A DNA stretch of 64,000 nt from positions 18,471,264-18,535,263 of the forward strand of contig NC_090129.1 of the NCBI RefSeq assembly GCF_040581485.1. The letters are read 5' to 3'. Below are positions 57,301-63,700 of this stretch, piece after piece. The DNA comes from Linepithema humile (lineage: Eukaryota > Arthropoda > Insecta > Hymenoptera > Formicidae). How positions within the stretch are numbered: position 1 is the first letter of the stretch; every line of letters starts with the position of its first letter. The translations under genes and the position numbers were made by a program. Below the pieces are notes generated by a model. That model saw nothing but the letters and a program-made list of their open reading frames with translations. It did not search any database and was not told the origin of the DNA.

Positions 57301-58081
57301 AAATGCGCGTGCTTTCGAGGAGATTATACTTTCGCGGAGAGAATTTATTTGAACTGTTATATAACGATCTAGAGTGTACGAGAACTGTCATCTCACCTTC
57401 AGATTCTTCGATAGCTATTAAGACGACTTTTATGGAACACAAATCTGATTTAAGTTCTTGAGTTTGATTAATCTCCAACTAATTTTTCACTTGAATGTTA
57501 CAGATCAAGCAAAAGTGCATAAAAATATTGACGCATTTCGATAAAATAATTTTAGTTCCGAGACACGTTTGGCTTTATAAAATATTTCTAACACGTAAAA
57601 CACGAATTTTCTTAAATAAATGGTTTTTATGCTGTGATATCATTTCTTTGTGATTAACACAGCAAAGTTTTACTTGGTGAAAAGGCTTATTTTAAAATGC
57701 GTCGATTTTTTATCAAAATTATAATTAATATTTAAAAAGTATATTAAATATTAAGCATTAAATATATTAAATATTCTTAAGTAAATGTCAAGTTCTCGTT
57801 GAATTAAAACCAGCTTGAACATTGAATCTCTATAAATGCTGATGAAAGGGTTTGATTTGCAGGAGGAGTGTGCGTCGATGATGCAAGACCTCAGTGAAAA
57901 GATCAACAACAAGCACCACGAGGTGCACACGCATCCGCTGCTCTCGATCTTCAAGATGGCCGAGGTCGAGGTGAAAATGCCGTACACCAACGAGGCGGCG
58001 ATCTCCAGGTCGTCGTCAACGTTCTTCATCGTTCTACTCGCAGTCGGCCTTCTCGGGTCGGCGTGTCTCTGCGGCTCGTGA
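8491..58081 (+). CDS. Gfrl: Gfrl-like GDNF family receptor, GPI-anchored (13 exons, 5' partial)
   Basis: Gene-level entry. Joining 8491-8618, 16864-17805, 19201-19377, 27570-27663, 27755-27907, 30319-30456, 33735-33940, 36065-36349, 36788-36852, 37531-37744, 38179-38324, 38782-38910 and 57863-58081 gives 965 uninterrupted codons; all 12 introns begin GT, end AG and keep phase (1,1,1,2,2,2,1,1,0,1,0,0). The product is extracellular, with cysteine patterns of the GDNF/GAS1 receptor domain (C-x5-C-x5-C in exons 4-5, two domains ending in NPCV) and a hydrophobic C-terminus typical of a GPI signal. In vertebrates GFR-alpha proteins are co-receptors of RET for GDNF-family ligands; insects lack clear GDNF, and Drosophila Gfrl has, as I recall, been linked to the NCAM-type protein FasII, so the ligand here is unknown. 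Six N-glycosylation sequons are visible (exons 3, 3, 10, 11, 12, 12). The start codon and signal peptide are not in the window. Family assignment is from memory of Gfrl homologues; the exon chain itself is read directly. Confidence 0.88.
8711..8728. repeat. GT-rich dinucleotide repeat
   Basis: Imperfect cgcgtgtgtgtgtgtgtg tract just downstream of exon 1. Confidence 0.9.
13141..13164. repeat. AT dinucleotide repeat
   Basis: Twelve AT units within the CpG-rich part of intron 1. Confidence 0.95.
15277..15786. repeat. Diverged direct repeats around TTTCAAA(A/G)GCAATTGG
   Basis: Copies at 15277-15353 and 15709-15786 share TTTCAAA-GCAATTGG, GTAACAAT/GTGACAAT-like text, ATTGTT-GTTG, TTCT-T-AT and TGCGAT-AATTT-C, 432 bp apart. 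A shorter third copy of TTTAAAAGCAATTGGATTA lies near 15130. Similarity is partial and read by eye. Confidence 0.55.
16864..17805 (+). CDS. Gfrl: Gfrl exon 2: low-complexity linker (poly-Ser, His-rich)
   Basis: Encodes residues 44-357, at 942 bp the largest exon. The split codon G|AG joins NPCV to EILPSSTSVDLSG. The exon holds few cysteines and is a disordered linker between domains 1 and 2: a His/Gln-rich stretch, a 30-codon serine tract broken once by Phe (17280-17369), a second His-rich stretch (about 17420-17500), Ala/Pro-rich sequence, then a more conserved-looking acidic end (DDDFDDLEFKQGALPVDRLFEPRE region). The acceptor is ttctgtgttacag; the donor G|gttcgt after 17805 is usable though not optimal (+3 is t). 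The exon is GC-rich compared with its introns, which creates several long antisense and off-frame open frames that I regard as artefacts. The reading frame is also open upstream of the acceptor back to a Met at 16623, so an alternative start or longer exon cannot be excluded. Confidence 0.82.
17280..17369 (+). repeat. TCT/TCC trinucleotide repeat encoding poly-Ser
   Basis: Thirty in-frame codons, 29 Ser and one Phe (TTC at 17295-17297), with an uninterrupted run of 24 Ser at 17298-17369. Mostly TCT with scattered TCC and TCG, so it is a partly degenerate microsatellite inside exon 2. Confidence 0.95.
17806..19200 (+). other. Gfrl intron 2
   Basis: About 1.4 kb, AT-rich. The only structure seen is a perfect short hairpin at 18301-18332. 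The last 400 bases before exon 3 are less AT-rich and open in two frames but show no motif. Confidence 0.75.
18301..18332. repeat. Perfect 14-bp stem hairpin
   Basis: TATAATTTTTACGA (18301-18314), loop TGCT, and the exact reverse complement (18319-18332), in intron 2. Too short for a typical microRNA precursor. Confidence 0.9.
19201..19377 (+). CDS. Gfrl: Gfrl exon 3: end of linker, two N-glycosylation sites
   Basis: Encodes residues 358-416 (59 codons plus one base). Acceptor cgtttacag, donor C|gtgagt. The split codon G|TG restores V, giving VDQ-VKVIAHPDNSTSYEVIE. The text contains sequons NST and NQT, and a His-rich GGHHHRSHHRK run near the end. No cysteine is present, so it belongs to the linker before domain 2. 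The DNSTSYEVIESQLENPLIDAQ part looks less repetitive than exon 2 and may be a short conserved motif. Confidence 0.87.
19378..27569 (+). other. Gfrl intron 3 (about 8.2 kb)
   Basis: AT-rich with GC-rich patches at about 23000-23350, 23880-24450, 24900-25280 and 25680-26080. It holds a pyrimidine run with a C stretch near 25931-25945 and one unexplained 156-codon open frame (26445-26915). No family resemblance was seen in any of these. Confidence 0.7.
27570..27663 (+). CDS. Gfrl: Gfrl exon 4: start of second GDNF-receptor domain
   Basis: Encodes residues 417-447 and two bases of 448. Acceptor gtttcgcag, donor AA|gtaagt. The split codon C|AG gives Q, then GVMLSSSSPDVDQPVKLILSS, then STCHHAYTSCK, which opens the domain with a C-x6-C spacing continued by C-x5-C in exon 5. 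It is separated from exon 5 by a short intron of 91 bp. Too short to stand out as an open frame alone; found by phase and motif continuity. Confidence 0.87.
27755..27907 (+). CDS. Gfrl: Gfrl exon 5: core of second GDNF-receptor domain
   Basis: Encodes residues 448-498 and two bases of 499. It reads NDPECKNLLQPVLNYC...ACTRNVCMEALQHFY...EIAFCLCR, with seven cysteines in the GFR-alpha-like order (C-x10-C, C-x4-C, CLC near the end). Acceptor tttgtgcag. The donor AG|gtcggt is weak at +3, but it is the only one that keeps phase and motif: reading on into the intron reaches a stop at 27996-27998. The AG|A codon joins to exon 6 to give CLCRKTNDKKD. Confidence 0.88.
27908..30318 (+). other. Gfrl intron 5
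   Basis: About 2.4 kb between exons 5 and 6. A CpG-rich patch lies at 28250-28850 and the rest is AT-rich. Nothing recognisable. Confidence 0.7.
30319..30456 (+). CDS. Gfrl: Gfrl exon 6: end of domain 2, start of domain 3
   Basis: Encodes residues 499-544 and two bases of 545. Acceptor ctcttgtag, donor AG|gtgaga. It reads KDECIVAQEKTHPMCAQ, the closing cysteines of domain 2 and a motif I recognise as strongly conserved in insect Gfrl proteins. A short spacer follows, and then TCHSLAKSCKANKVC, which opens domain 3 with the same C-x6-C-x5-C start as domain 2. One exon therefore bridges two domains. Confidence 0.88.
30457..33734 (+). other. Gfrl intron 6
   Basis: About 3.3 kb, mostly AT-rich, with a cg/ca alternating patch around 31905-31945. 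No coding or structured element recognised. Confidence 0.7.
33735..33940 (+). CDS. Gfrl: Gfrl exon 7: main part of third GDNF-receptor domain
   Basis: Encodes residues 545-613 and one base of 614. Acceptor ttttctag, donor G|gtgagt. It reads NKLENYEQSCAVDSVTKKCAGP, then AECRKAILGILGTEIHTNCVCKG, then YGCLGWQRLLWVNPCV. The EQSCAVDSVTKKCAG and GWQRLLW parts are the clearest family signatures in the window. Ends in NPCV with a phase 1 intron, like exon 1. Confidence 0.91.
33941..36064 (+). other. Gfrl intron 7
   Basis: About 2.1 kb. A GC-richer patch at 35330-35530 and another at 35590-35710 interrupt AT-rich sequence; open frames there carry no motif. Confidence 0.7.
36065..36349 (+). CDS. Gfrl: Gfrl exon 8: Thr-rich mucin-like segment
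   Basis: Encodes residues 614-708 and one base of 709. Acceptor cgattacag, donor C|gtgagt. After VESQKDYHARRKHHHSR the sequence is dominated by ACG/ACC threonine codons (TTPKTTTTT..., later TTTTTMSTTPSTTTTPP) with proline and no cysteine. This is expected to be a heavily O-glycosylated, extended stalk between domain 3 and the C-terminal cysteine module. The codon repeats suggest length variation among individuals or species. Confidence 0.86.
36350..36787 (+). other. Gfrl intron 8
   Basis: 438 bp between the Thr-rich exon and the micro-exon. AT-rich, then a purine-rich stretch (36680-36770) before the acceptor. Nothing else seen. Confidence 0.7.
36788..36852 (+). CDS. Gfrl: Gfrl exon 9: 65-bp micro-exon
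   Basis: Encodes residues 709-730: RFCVVQRASHSHQYIREGKG and then KR. Acceptor ctttttgcag, donor AGG|gtgagt. Exon 8 leaves phase 1 and exon 10 must be entered in phase 0; splicing 8 directly to 10 gives a stop within a few codons. This micro-exon (1+65 bases = 22 codons) restores the frame exactly. Its FCVVQR and HQYIREG text fits what I recall at this position in Gfrl proteins. Confidence 0.85.
36853..37530 (+). other. Gfrl intron 9
   Basis: 678 bp. The first 200 bases are GC-rich and open in several frames on both strands, without recognisable product; the remainder is AT-rich. Confidence 0.7.
37531..37744 (+). CDS. Gfrl: Gfrl exon 10: C-terminal cysteine-rich module
   Basis: Encodes residues 731-801 and one base of 802. 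Acceptor cttttatag, donor G|gtgagc. It reads MYHKNDSSENDCSDICHCGEG, then CHVICVEMSPCKTDFAFYNH, then APAYQAHRGPCLCYSGGFICM. It has ten cysteines, a sequon NDS, and the AYxAxRGPCLCYSG motif that I associate with the Gfrl C-terminal region. The first codon happens to be ATG, but an in-frame TAG immediately upstream and the fit to exon 9 show it is internal. Confidence 0.9.
37745..38178 (+). other. Gfrl intron 10
   Basis: 434 bp, AT-rich; nothing recognisable apart from its splice sites. Confidence 0.75.
38179..38324 (+). CDS. Gfrl: Gfrl exon 11: C-terminal globular region
   Basis: Encodes residues 802-850. Acceptor ttttgtacag, donor CAG|gtgagg (phase 0). It reads DTYNIPHGVFMFLGYSEKEE and continues HNNVTVLDAVSSLDNFMREEVNNQ, with one sequon (NVT) and no cysteine. 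The hydrophobic GVFMFLGYS followed by an acidic, helical-looking stretch suggests a small folded domain shared with exon 12. A 156-codon open frame on the opposite strand overlaps here and is rejected as a shadow. Confidence 0.87.
38325..38781 (+). other. Gfrl intron 11
   Basis: 457 bp, with mixed composition and a CpG-rich second half. Readthrough of the exon 11 donor would add only five residues before a stop at 38340-38342. Confidence 0.75.
38782..38910 (+). CDS. Gfrl: Gfrl exon 12: C-terminal globular region, continued
   Basis: Encodes residues 851-893 (exactly 43 codons, phase 0 at both ends). Acceptor tccatttacag, donor AAG|gtaagc. It reads TVCTLFLYNATRENVIAVAR, then LGTDNPPLNSSQAQSLQHLL and RVK, with sequons NAT and NSS. 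It is followed by the very long last intron. Without splicing at this donor the frame runs only to a stop at 38956-38958, adding 15 residues and losing the GPI signal. Confidence 0.87.
40926..40956. repeat. 31-bp palindrome (15-bp perfect arms)
   Basis: GTTGTTTAATTACTT, one central T, then the exact reverse complement. It contains TAATTA-like homeodomain cores in both arms. Confidence 0.95.
44679..44846. repeat. 84-bp tandem duplication
   Basis: Two head-to-tail copies, 44679-44762 and 44763-44846, differing at only a few positions. Each copy contains an inverted repeat, AAGTTATTTTT and AAAAATAACTT (44680-44690 and 44719-44729 in the first). Because 84 is a multiple of three, an open frame runs through both. 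Confidence 0.9.
45774..46695. repeat. Diverged direct repeat pair
   Basis: Copies at 45774-45848 and 46624-46695 share TTATTTC-CGTAATTTATA, then a GAGTA-ATTACT block, then CTTAT-TCGCAAGTCAAA, with substitutions and a 2-bp gap. Both are followed by GTTACACGGAAG, about 85 bp later in the first copy and immediately in the second. This suggests an old duplication with a deletion. Confidence 0.75.
52821..52849. repeat. T29 homopolymer
   Basis: Twenty-nine consecutive T. It could be the A-tail of a retrocopy inserted on the minus strand, but no retroelement body is recognised next to it. Confidence 0.9.
54279..54318. repeat. AT dinucleotide repeat, one interruption
   Basis: About twenty AT units interrupted once by AC near 54289. 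Confidence 0.92.
54915..54941. repeat. Perfect 9-bp stem hairpin
   Basis: ACGAACCGT (54915-54923) and ACGGTTCGT (54933-54941) with a 9-base loop; more GC-rich than its surroundings and 150 bp before the hammerhead-like motif. Confidence 0.85.
55095..55152 (+). ncRNA. Candidate type I hammerhead ribozyme motif
   Basis: The conserved core is present in order: CTGAAGA (55105-55111, fits CUGANGA), a stem II of GGCC (55113-55116) with GGCC (55126-55129), GAAA (55130-55133), then C and GTC (55135-55137) as the cleavage triplet. Flanking TACA (55101-55104) pairs with TGTA (55138-55141), and further A-rich/T-rich segments can extend stem I past an internal loop. Stem III would be only A-U and C-G with no loop, so activity would need a dimer. 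Very short stem III is a known feature of hammerheads in Penelope-like elements. Seen: the motif; inferred: function and origin. Confidence 0.4.
57863..58081 (+). CDS. Gfrl: Gfrl terminal exon 13: last conserved helix and GPI-anchor signal
   Basis: Encodes residues 894-965 and the TGA stop at 58079-58081. Acceptor tttgatttgcag. It reads EECASMMQDLSEKINNKHHE, then VHTHPLLSIFKMAEVEVKMP, then a Ser-rich spacer ISRSSS and a hydrophobic tail FFIVLLAVGLLGSACLCGS. The small residues before an uncharged hydrophobic C-terminus with no cytoplasmic tail are the usual GPI-attachment arrangement, with the omega site probably one of the serines. DLSEKIN and HPLLSIFKMAEV match the conserved end of Gfrl as I recall it. 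Confidence 0.88.
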   Translation, partial: EECASMMQDLSEKINNKHHEVHTHPLLSIFKMAEVEVKMPYTNEAAISRSSSTFFIVLLAVGLLGSACLCGS

Positions 58082-58570
58082 CAGGGACACGAAGACACCG
58101 CGAAGAGTCTGTATCGAGTGTCTCCCTCGCAAAGGATCGCCACGTGCCGCGGGCACGTGATCGCGGTAGCTCCGACAGCGGAGTCCATTCGTACGAGAGA
58201 GGACTCGAGGCCTTAAAGGGCGCAGATCAACGAAGGGAAGGATTCCCGCTTTCTCCTCGATCGTTGTGCGGATCGACAGATTGCAGGAATCGATCGGTGA
58301 ATCCGCATAGCGATCTCCACTCGTGCTTACCGATCGCGGATCGCTCACCGCCCCTCTGAGGACATTATTACATACACTCATGTTTAATGATACTTTTTTA
58401 TTATACTTCAAAATAAGAGTGTCCTCGAGTCTTGTCTTTAACCCTTCGACTGCCACGGCTTGAACACAATTCTAAATTTAATTCTGAAACATATCATTGT
58501 CAATTAATATTAATTTTTTACAAACAGAAATATATTTATTTTCTTTCAAAATAAAATATTGAAAATAAAA
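58082..58570 (+). other. Gfrl: Gfrl 3' UTR (proximal form)
   Basis: Follows the stop codon. The first part (58082-58360) is GC-rich and open in other frames without a recognisable product; after about 58380 it becomes AT-rich. The first canonical polyadenylation signals after the stop are AATAAA at 58550-58555 and 58564-58569. A longer 3' UTR using later signals cannot be excluded. Confidence 0.5.
58550..58569 (+). promoter_or_regulatory. Candidate polyadenylation signals (two AATAAA)
   Basis: Two AATAAA hexamers, 58550-58555 and 58564-58569, are the first after the Gfrl stop codon. They are followed by T-rich sequence. AATAAA is common by chance in such AT-rich DNA, so the assignment rests on position alone. 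Confidence 0.4.
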
Positions 58571-59399
58571 CAAATTGTTTTTATATTTAACATAATGTAG
58601 TATATTTATTTTATTTTACATTTATTCGAAACTTGTTTATTAATATATTTTTATAATAATCATAAGAGATATATTAAAACTATAAAAAAAATAGCACATG
58701 TTTAAAACTGCACTAATTTACTTGAAAGCTTAAAGTATTTTGGGATTACCTACTTTTATCGTTATAATATTGGTATAAGGAAATGAGAAACTCATGTGGG
58801 TATCTTTTACAAGGTATTCATTGCATATTCCAATATTTTGAAACCATTTAATATCGATGCTAATGCATCCCATGGAAATAATAACTCTACCACTTTGAAT
58901 AAAGATACTGTAGTGCACGGCAACAATACCTTGTGTGGAGAAAACAGCGCTTTATATAGCTCGGTACTCAAAGGGTTAGCGACGAATGATCGATGACGCA
59001 CTCAACGATTGGTGCCGCTTTGAGTTTGATACGGAAGTAAGATTGACGCGAAATACATTTGTCAAATGCGCGAAATCAGGTGGAAATCATCGGGCAAGCT
59101 GTGTTTTCGTTTTGCGCGCATAGTGCACAATTCGCCGTCACAATCTTGTCTTGCGATGAGATTGTTGCGCGATCGACATGCAACCGACGTAACTTCGGCG
59201 CGAGTTGCATCGCAAGTTGATCATTAACAATCGTACGCGGTGCTGTTTGGTTACATGGTGATTTACTGGAGGGAGTGATTGGTAGAGAATAATTGATGAG
59301 ATATATAAAAACCGGGAAACATTGAAAAATAAATAATCAAAATTTTGGGGTTGTAACAAAGTTAGAGAGTTGTGCTAGATATATAAATAATGTATATAC

Positions 59400-59424
59400 A
59401 TTCTATATATAATGTATATAGAAT
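59400..59424. repeat. Inverted repeat with 10-bp arms
   Basis: ATTCTATATA (59400-59409), a 5-base loop, then TATATAGAAT (59415-59424). AT-rich, so chance is plausible. Confidence 0.7.
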
Positions 59425-59992
59425 AAATTTTCTCGACGACTAATCTCGGTTAGCAAAAAAAAAAAAAAAAATTAAAATTCATTACTTAGAATCATGTTGC
59501 ACGGGGGATAATTAAAAATCCGTGAATAGCTATAAACTAAACATTTTGTTGCAAATTGTTGAATAAAGATACTGCATATATATATATATATTCGAAATGT
59601 TTTATTTTTCAACGTTGAAACTCGTGATATTATTGTTGATATATTAAACTATTAACAAATGGAAACCAAATACATCGCGTTTTTGCTACGACTGATCAAG
59701 CAGCAATCTCGGCACGAATTGGTCGATAAAATTTAAGAAAATCGATGAAAAAAAAAAGATATTAAAAGTTGAACTTTCGAATTTGACATATCTCGATAGG
59801 AGAAATTGAAATGAAGAGCGGTGGGTGTGATTCGCGATCGTTTGGAACGAGAGTATGGCGCGTGTATAATAAATCGACCGTAGCGCGAGAGGCTGTCTGT
59901 ATAAATGGCTAAGCACTAATCTACTGTATAATTAACGGCCAAGCAACACAAACCTCCTCCCGTACTGGACCATTAGGTGTTTGTTAAAGTTG

Positions 59993-60012
59993 AAACCTAA
60001 ACCTAAACCTAA
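59993..60012. repeat. Short CCTAAA tandem repeat
   Basis: Three to four AACCTA/CCTAAA units in a row. The unit resembles a telomere-type repeat (TTTAGG strand-reversed) but differs from the usual insect TTAGG and is very short. Confidence 0.6.
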
Positions 60013-60285
60013 AAACGTGCGTCTGCTGTGCGTCGCGAGAAGCTCGAGTGTTGTAGATAAATGTAGATTGTTGATAGCGACTTAAGCAAAGAAAAAAGTG
60101 TGTAATAGAGGTAGGCTGGAAAAATACGGTCGAGCGAGGAAGTCGATCGTGGCCCGTTTTCAAGTTTCGTTGCGCCCATGTATACGGAATATCTCACAAC
60201 AAATCGATCCCGACAAATAGTCCCCGAATTCTTTTTTTTTATTTTATTTTTTTTATGTTATTAAGTTGTAAATATATGTTTGAAA

Positions 60286-60780
60286 TATACGGGGTGCCTT
60301 GAATTCCAGAAAGATAAATCGTCCAATCAAATTTTTACTAATAAAAACGGCCTTAAAACTTGATAGATATAAATTCTTTAATATATCTTAGAATTTTTTA
60401 TGTTTCTGAAAAGAACTACTCACAAATCGAATAGTCTAATTTTTAACTCATAAGTAAAAGTAATCGTGTCATCGATTACATTTTAGACACAATTTTATTT
60501 TTTTGATTGTAATTTCCGAACAATGTATATTATTATTTTATTTCACAGTGTAAATATTTTTTTATTTTACAGTTTTATTCGCTGCTACTCGTTTATTTGA
60601 TTATTACTTCTTCAGCTGTCGTATTTGTGTCATCGATTATTTTATTAACCGATGGCGTCCTGATAAGGACGCCGCATATCAATGCGAAACGGCGCGGCGC
60701 GTCGCGTCGCCTCGCATCGCGTCTCCGTAATTACGGCGCGCAATGTCAATAGTTCGTGACTGTGGGAGGCACCCTGTATA
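60286..60780. mobile_element. MITE-like element with terminal inverted repeats
   Basis: The left end TATACGGGGTGCCTT (60286-60300) and right end GAGGCACCCTGTATA (60766-60780) are inverted copies matching at 13 of 15 positions, flanked by or including TA. No transposase is encoded, and the 495-bp interior contains a perfect 8-bp stem with a GATA loop (60654-60673). This is the form expected of a non-autonomous Tc1/mariner-type element, but a chance match of the ends is possible. Confidence 0.4.
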
Positions 60781-63700
60781 AACGGTCGATTTGTCAGCCC
60801 GAAAGACGAGAGGGGGATATACAAGGCGGAAAACTTGCAAATGGCGGCCGAACGCTTGACATTTACAAATTACTCAGAAATTCACGAGCTGGAATTATTC
60901 AGCAGCCGGAGAAGTCCTCCCGCTGGCTCGATCATAATCTCGATACCGGCGATTAATAACCCTCGGGATTCCGATAATTATCCCTTCCTGCGACGGACTC
61001 GTCGCTACTATCGTCCTGCAGACGGCACTAAAATGTTTAGCGAGTTTAGTGTTTCAAAGATTGAACTGGCTCTAATTTTGCTTTCATTGAAAATCTTCAT
61101 AATCGTTCGTCATTAACTTATTTCGAACGTCGGAAGATGCTAAGTAAGTTTTATCTAATAAAGCCCCAAACACGTCGAGATTTATTTATCATGAAGATAA
61201 ATCACAAATGCGGAATAAAGATATGGATTTTTAGTGATTAAACTTTAATTATAATTTAAACGTCATATTTTTCTTAATTGAAAGGAAAATTTTTCATACG
61301 TTATATCACACATATAACTTCTGATTCATTTTATTTGTTTATACTTCTTGGACTGTTTATTCTTTATTTATAATGAAGCACTTAACTCGCTATGCAAAAT
61401 ATGCAGAAACAAAAATATTAATCATAGTTAGATCCTACTTTCTTCTCAGTTACAGATTTAAAAAATACTTTTAAATTAAATATCAATTTCTCATAAATTA
61501 TTTATTAGATATCCATCTTTTTGTTTTTATTGCCGAGAAGTTGCGATGAAGCAACGATCAACAAATGAAAAGAGTAAATCCGGGAAAGTAGATACGGATT
61601 ATACGAGCGACCGTCGATGAAAACGCGAATATAACGATTACTACGAGGACTTCTGTTATCCTTGCGACTCCTGCTAGCCGAATAAAGTAAGGGGGATCCG
61701 TCGGACGGGATCCTGAGGATTATAATTGCGCTAAAGCTTCAGGCGAATCTGGGGCCCTTCGGGCTCCGGAGTTAACTAACGAAAACTCGCTAGACAATGT
61801 AGCGGCAGGAACAATACGGCAAATAAATAGAGCCCTTCTATGCATACGATATACTCTATAAATATACGTTACGCGTAAGTGCATATATATATATATTATA
61901 TATAAATATAAATATAAGTATATAACGCGAGATATAAAGGCGGACAGTCAGCGTGGCTGCCATATTGTTTGTACATGGACAAGTGCGAATAAAATGACAA
62001 GTTGTAATACGGTAATTCATTTAGGTGGCATTCGTCGATCTAGGCGCGAGTAACTTGCGCCTTGTGTGCGTGTGAGTCCTGCGTGCGAAATGTGAGAGTG
62101 CGTTTGTGCACGCTAAAATCATTCCTCGCGCTCTTTCTGCGATTTTCATTAAAAAACAATAATTTAAAATCGCGCGTATTATTATCATAAATGATAAAAT
62201 AATTACATGAACGTGAATACTAATATCTTATTTTCTCGCACATTTCAATTTACCAATAATATTGCACAGCAGAAAATATTGTGAAATATATAAAATTATG
62301 TTTTAATTAACTTTTCGGTTGCGCTATATTTTTATTATATAATCGTATAATACGTAAAGTATAATCGATATTATACGTATTTGAGTTACTAAATTTTATT
62401 CTTAAATTTAATTATTAATTAATTCTGCCGTTGATACTGTTTATAAACTTATATTTACGATACTCATATAACAAATAAAAACTCATTAAAAGATTGAAGA
62501 AAATTAATTTCAAAAATATGGGTATCATATTTAATTAATAATTGATGATCAAACCAAATTAATGTTCAATGACTAAGAAGAAGCATCTTCTGATTAAATA
62601 ATGACAATTGAACGACCGAAATTGTGATACAGTAAGGAAGAGCGCGTGGTGGATTGTGCGTGCGCAACATGGAAAAGCAATAATGTATAAAGTTTATGAA
62701 TCGCGGGCACTTCGCTCAAAGGGACAGCAGATGTTAATGTCACGTTATACATACACGCACGTAGCCAGGATATAATATATGTTGATTAGTTAGAAAGCGG
62801 CGACGCTAATCGCGTTTCAACGGCGCCGAGATGGGCTCTTCGGGGACGATCGAGTGAAAAGCGAGACAAATCTCTCGACAAACTCGATTGATCCCGAAGA
62901 CGTGGACCAAACGCGAGGAATCTCGCAAGAAGCGTGGATCAAGGTTGAAGAATGTTCTTCCGATTCGCGATACGAAGCGTGCAAGCGCTTTTGCATCAGA
63001 TAAATGCACCGGGTGTCTCAAATATTGATGATTATCACGTCATACGCATGTAAACCTAATTGAGATGCATGTGCAATTATAATGCGCGTATAAAGAATTT
63101 AACGGAGAGACTCAATTCAATTGATTTAACGTGACATTTTGGTAGCAATGTAAATTGCATATTTTATTATTCTGAATTATGCTTTCGTTAATTTAATGCC
63201 CATATTAATTCGTTGTATTTTAATAGTGTATTTTCACAAATTATATTCTATGGTAATGTCATATCAATTAATTCCGCACATTTGATTGCATTCACATTTT
63301 AATTAATAATTAATTAAACGTGCATTCGAAATCGCACCGGTGTTTGAACTAAATTTTCATCAGGACGTCGCAATCGTTATTCTTTGAGCGCCCTGCATTT
63401 GATCGACACCGCATTGGAGCGCCGGCCTTGATCGACACTCGGGGCGTCCCGAATATGTGCCCGAGCGGAGTAACTCGCAGACTCGACGACGTTTACTCGA
63501 ACGCGCTCGCTGCATCAGAGTGTAAATAATCGCGCGAAAAACAACACTCCTGGAGGTCCTAGATCGTCGATTATAGATGCACGAAATCAGCCGATAAGAA
63601 CCATTACGCTCAATTATTACTCACTGGCAAGGTACTTTTGACGCACTGTTCGCTAAGAGGACGAGTAGCTTTAATACTGCTGCATTCGACTGATGCAACT

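Larger units (their letters stand above)
38911..57862 (+). other. Gfrl last intron (about 19 kb)
   Basis: Separates exon 12 from the GPI-signal exon. It contains a 31-bp palindrome (40926-40956), an 84-bp tandem duplication (44679-44846), a diverged direct repeat pair (45774-45848 and 46624-46695), a T29 run (52821-52849), an AT repeat (54279-54318), a 9-bp-stem hairpin (54915-54941) and the hammerhead-like motif (55095-55152). CpG-rich patches occur at 39530-39790, 41500-42120 and 56800-57200. No nested gene is recognised. The longest plus-strand open frames, 44620-45084 and 57024-57461, show no known domain. Confidence 0.7.

Noticed and set aside
57751..58456. Minus-strand frames of 145 and 140 codons
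   Set aside because: Antisense to the terminal Gfrl exon and its GC-rich 3' UTR; no motif.
59993..60012. Telomere-like CCTAAA repeat
   Set aside because: Only three to four units and not the usual insect telomere unit; not evidence of an interstitial telomere.
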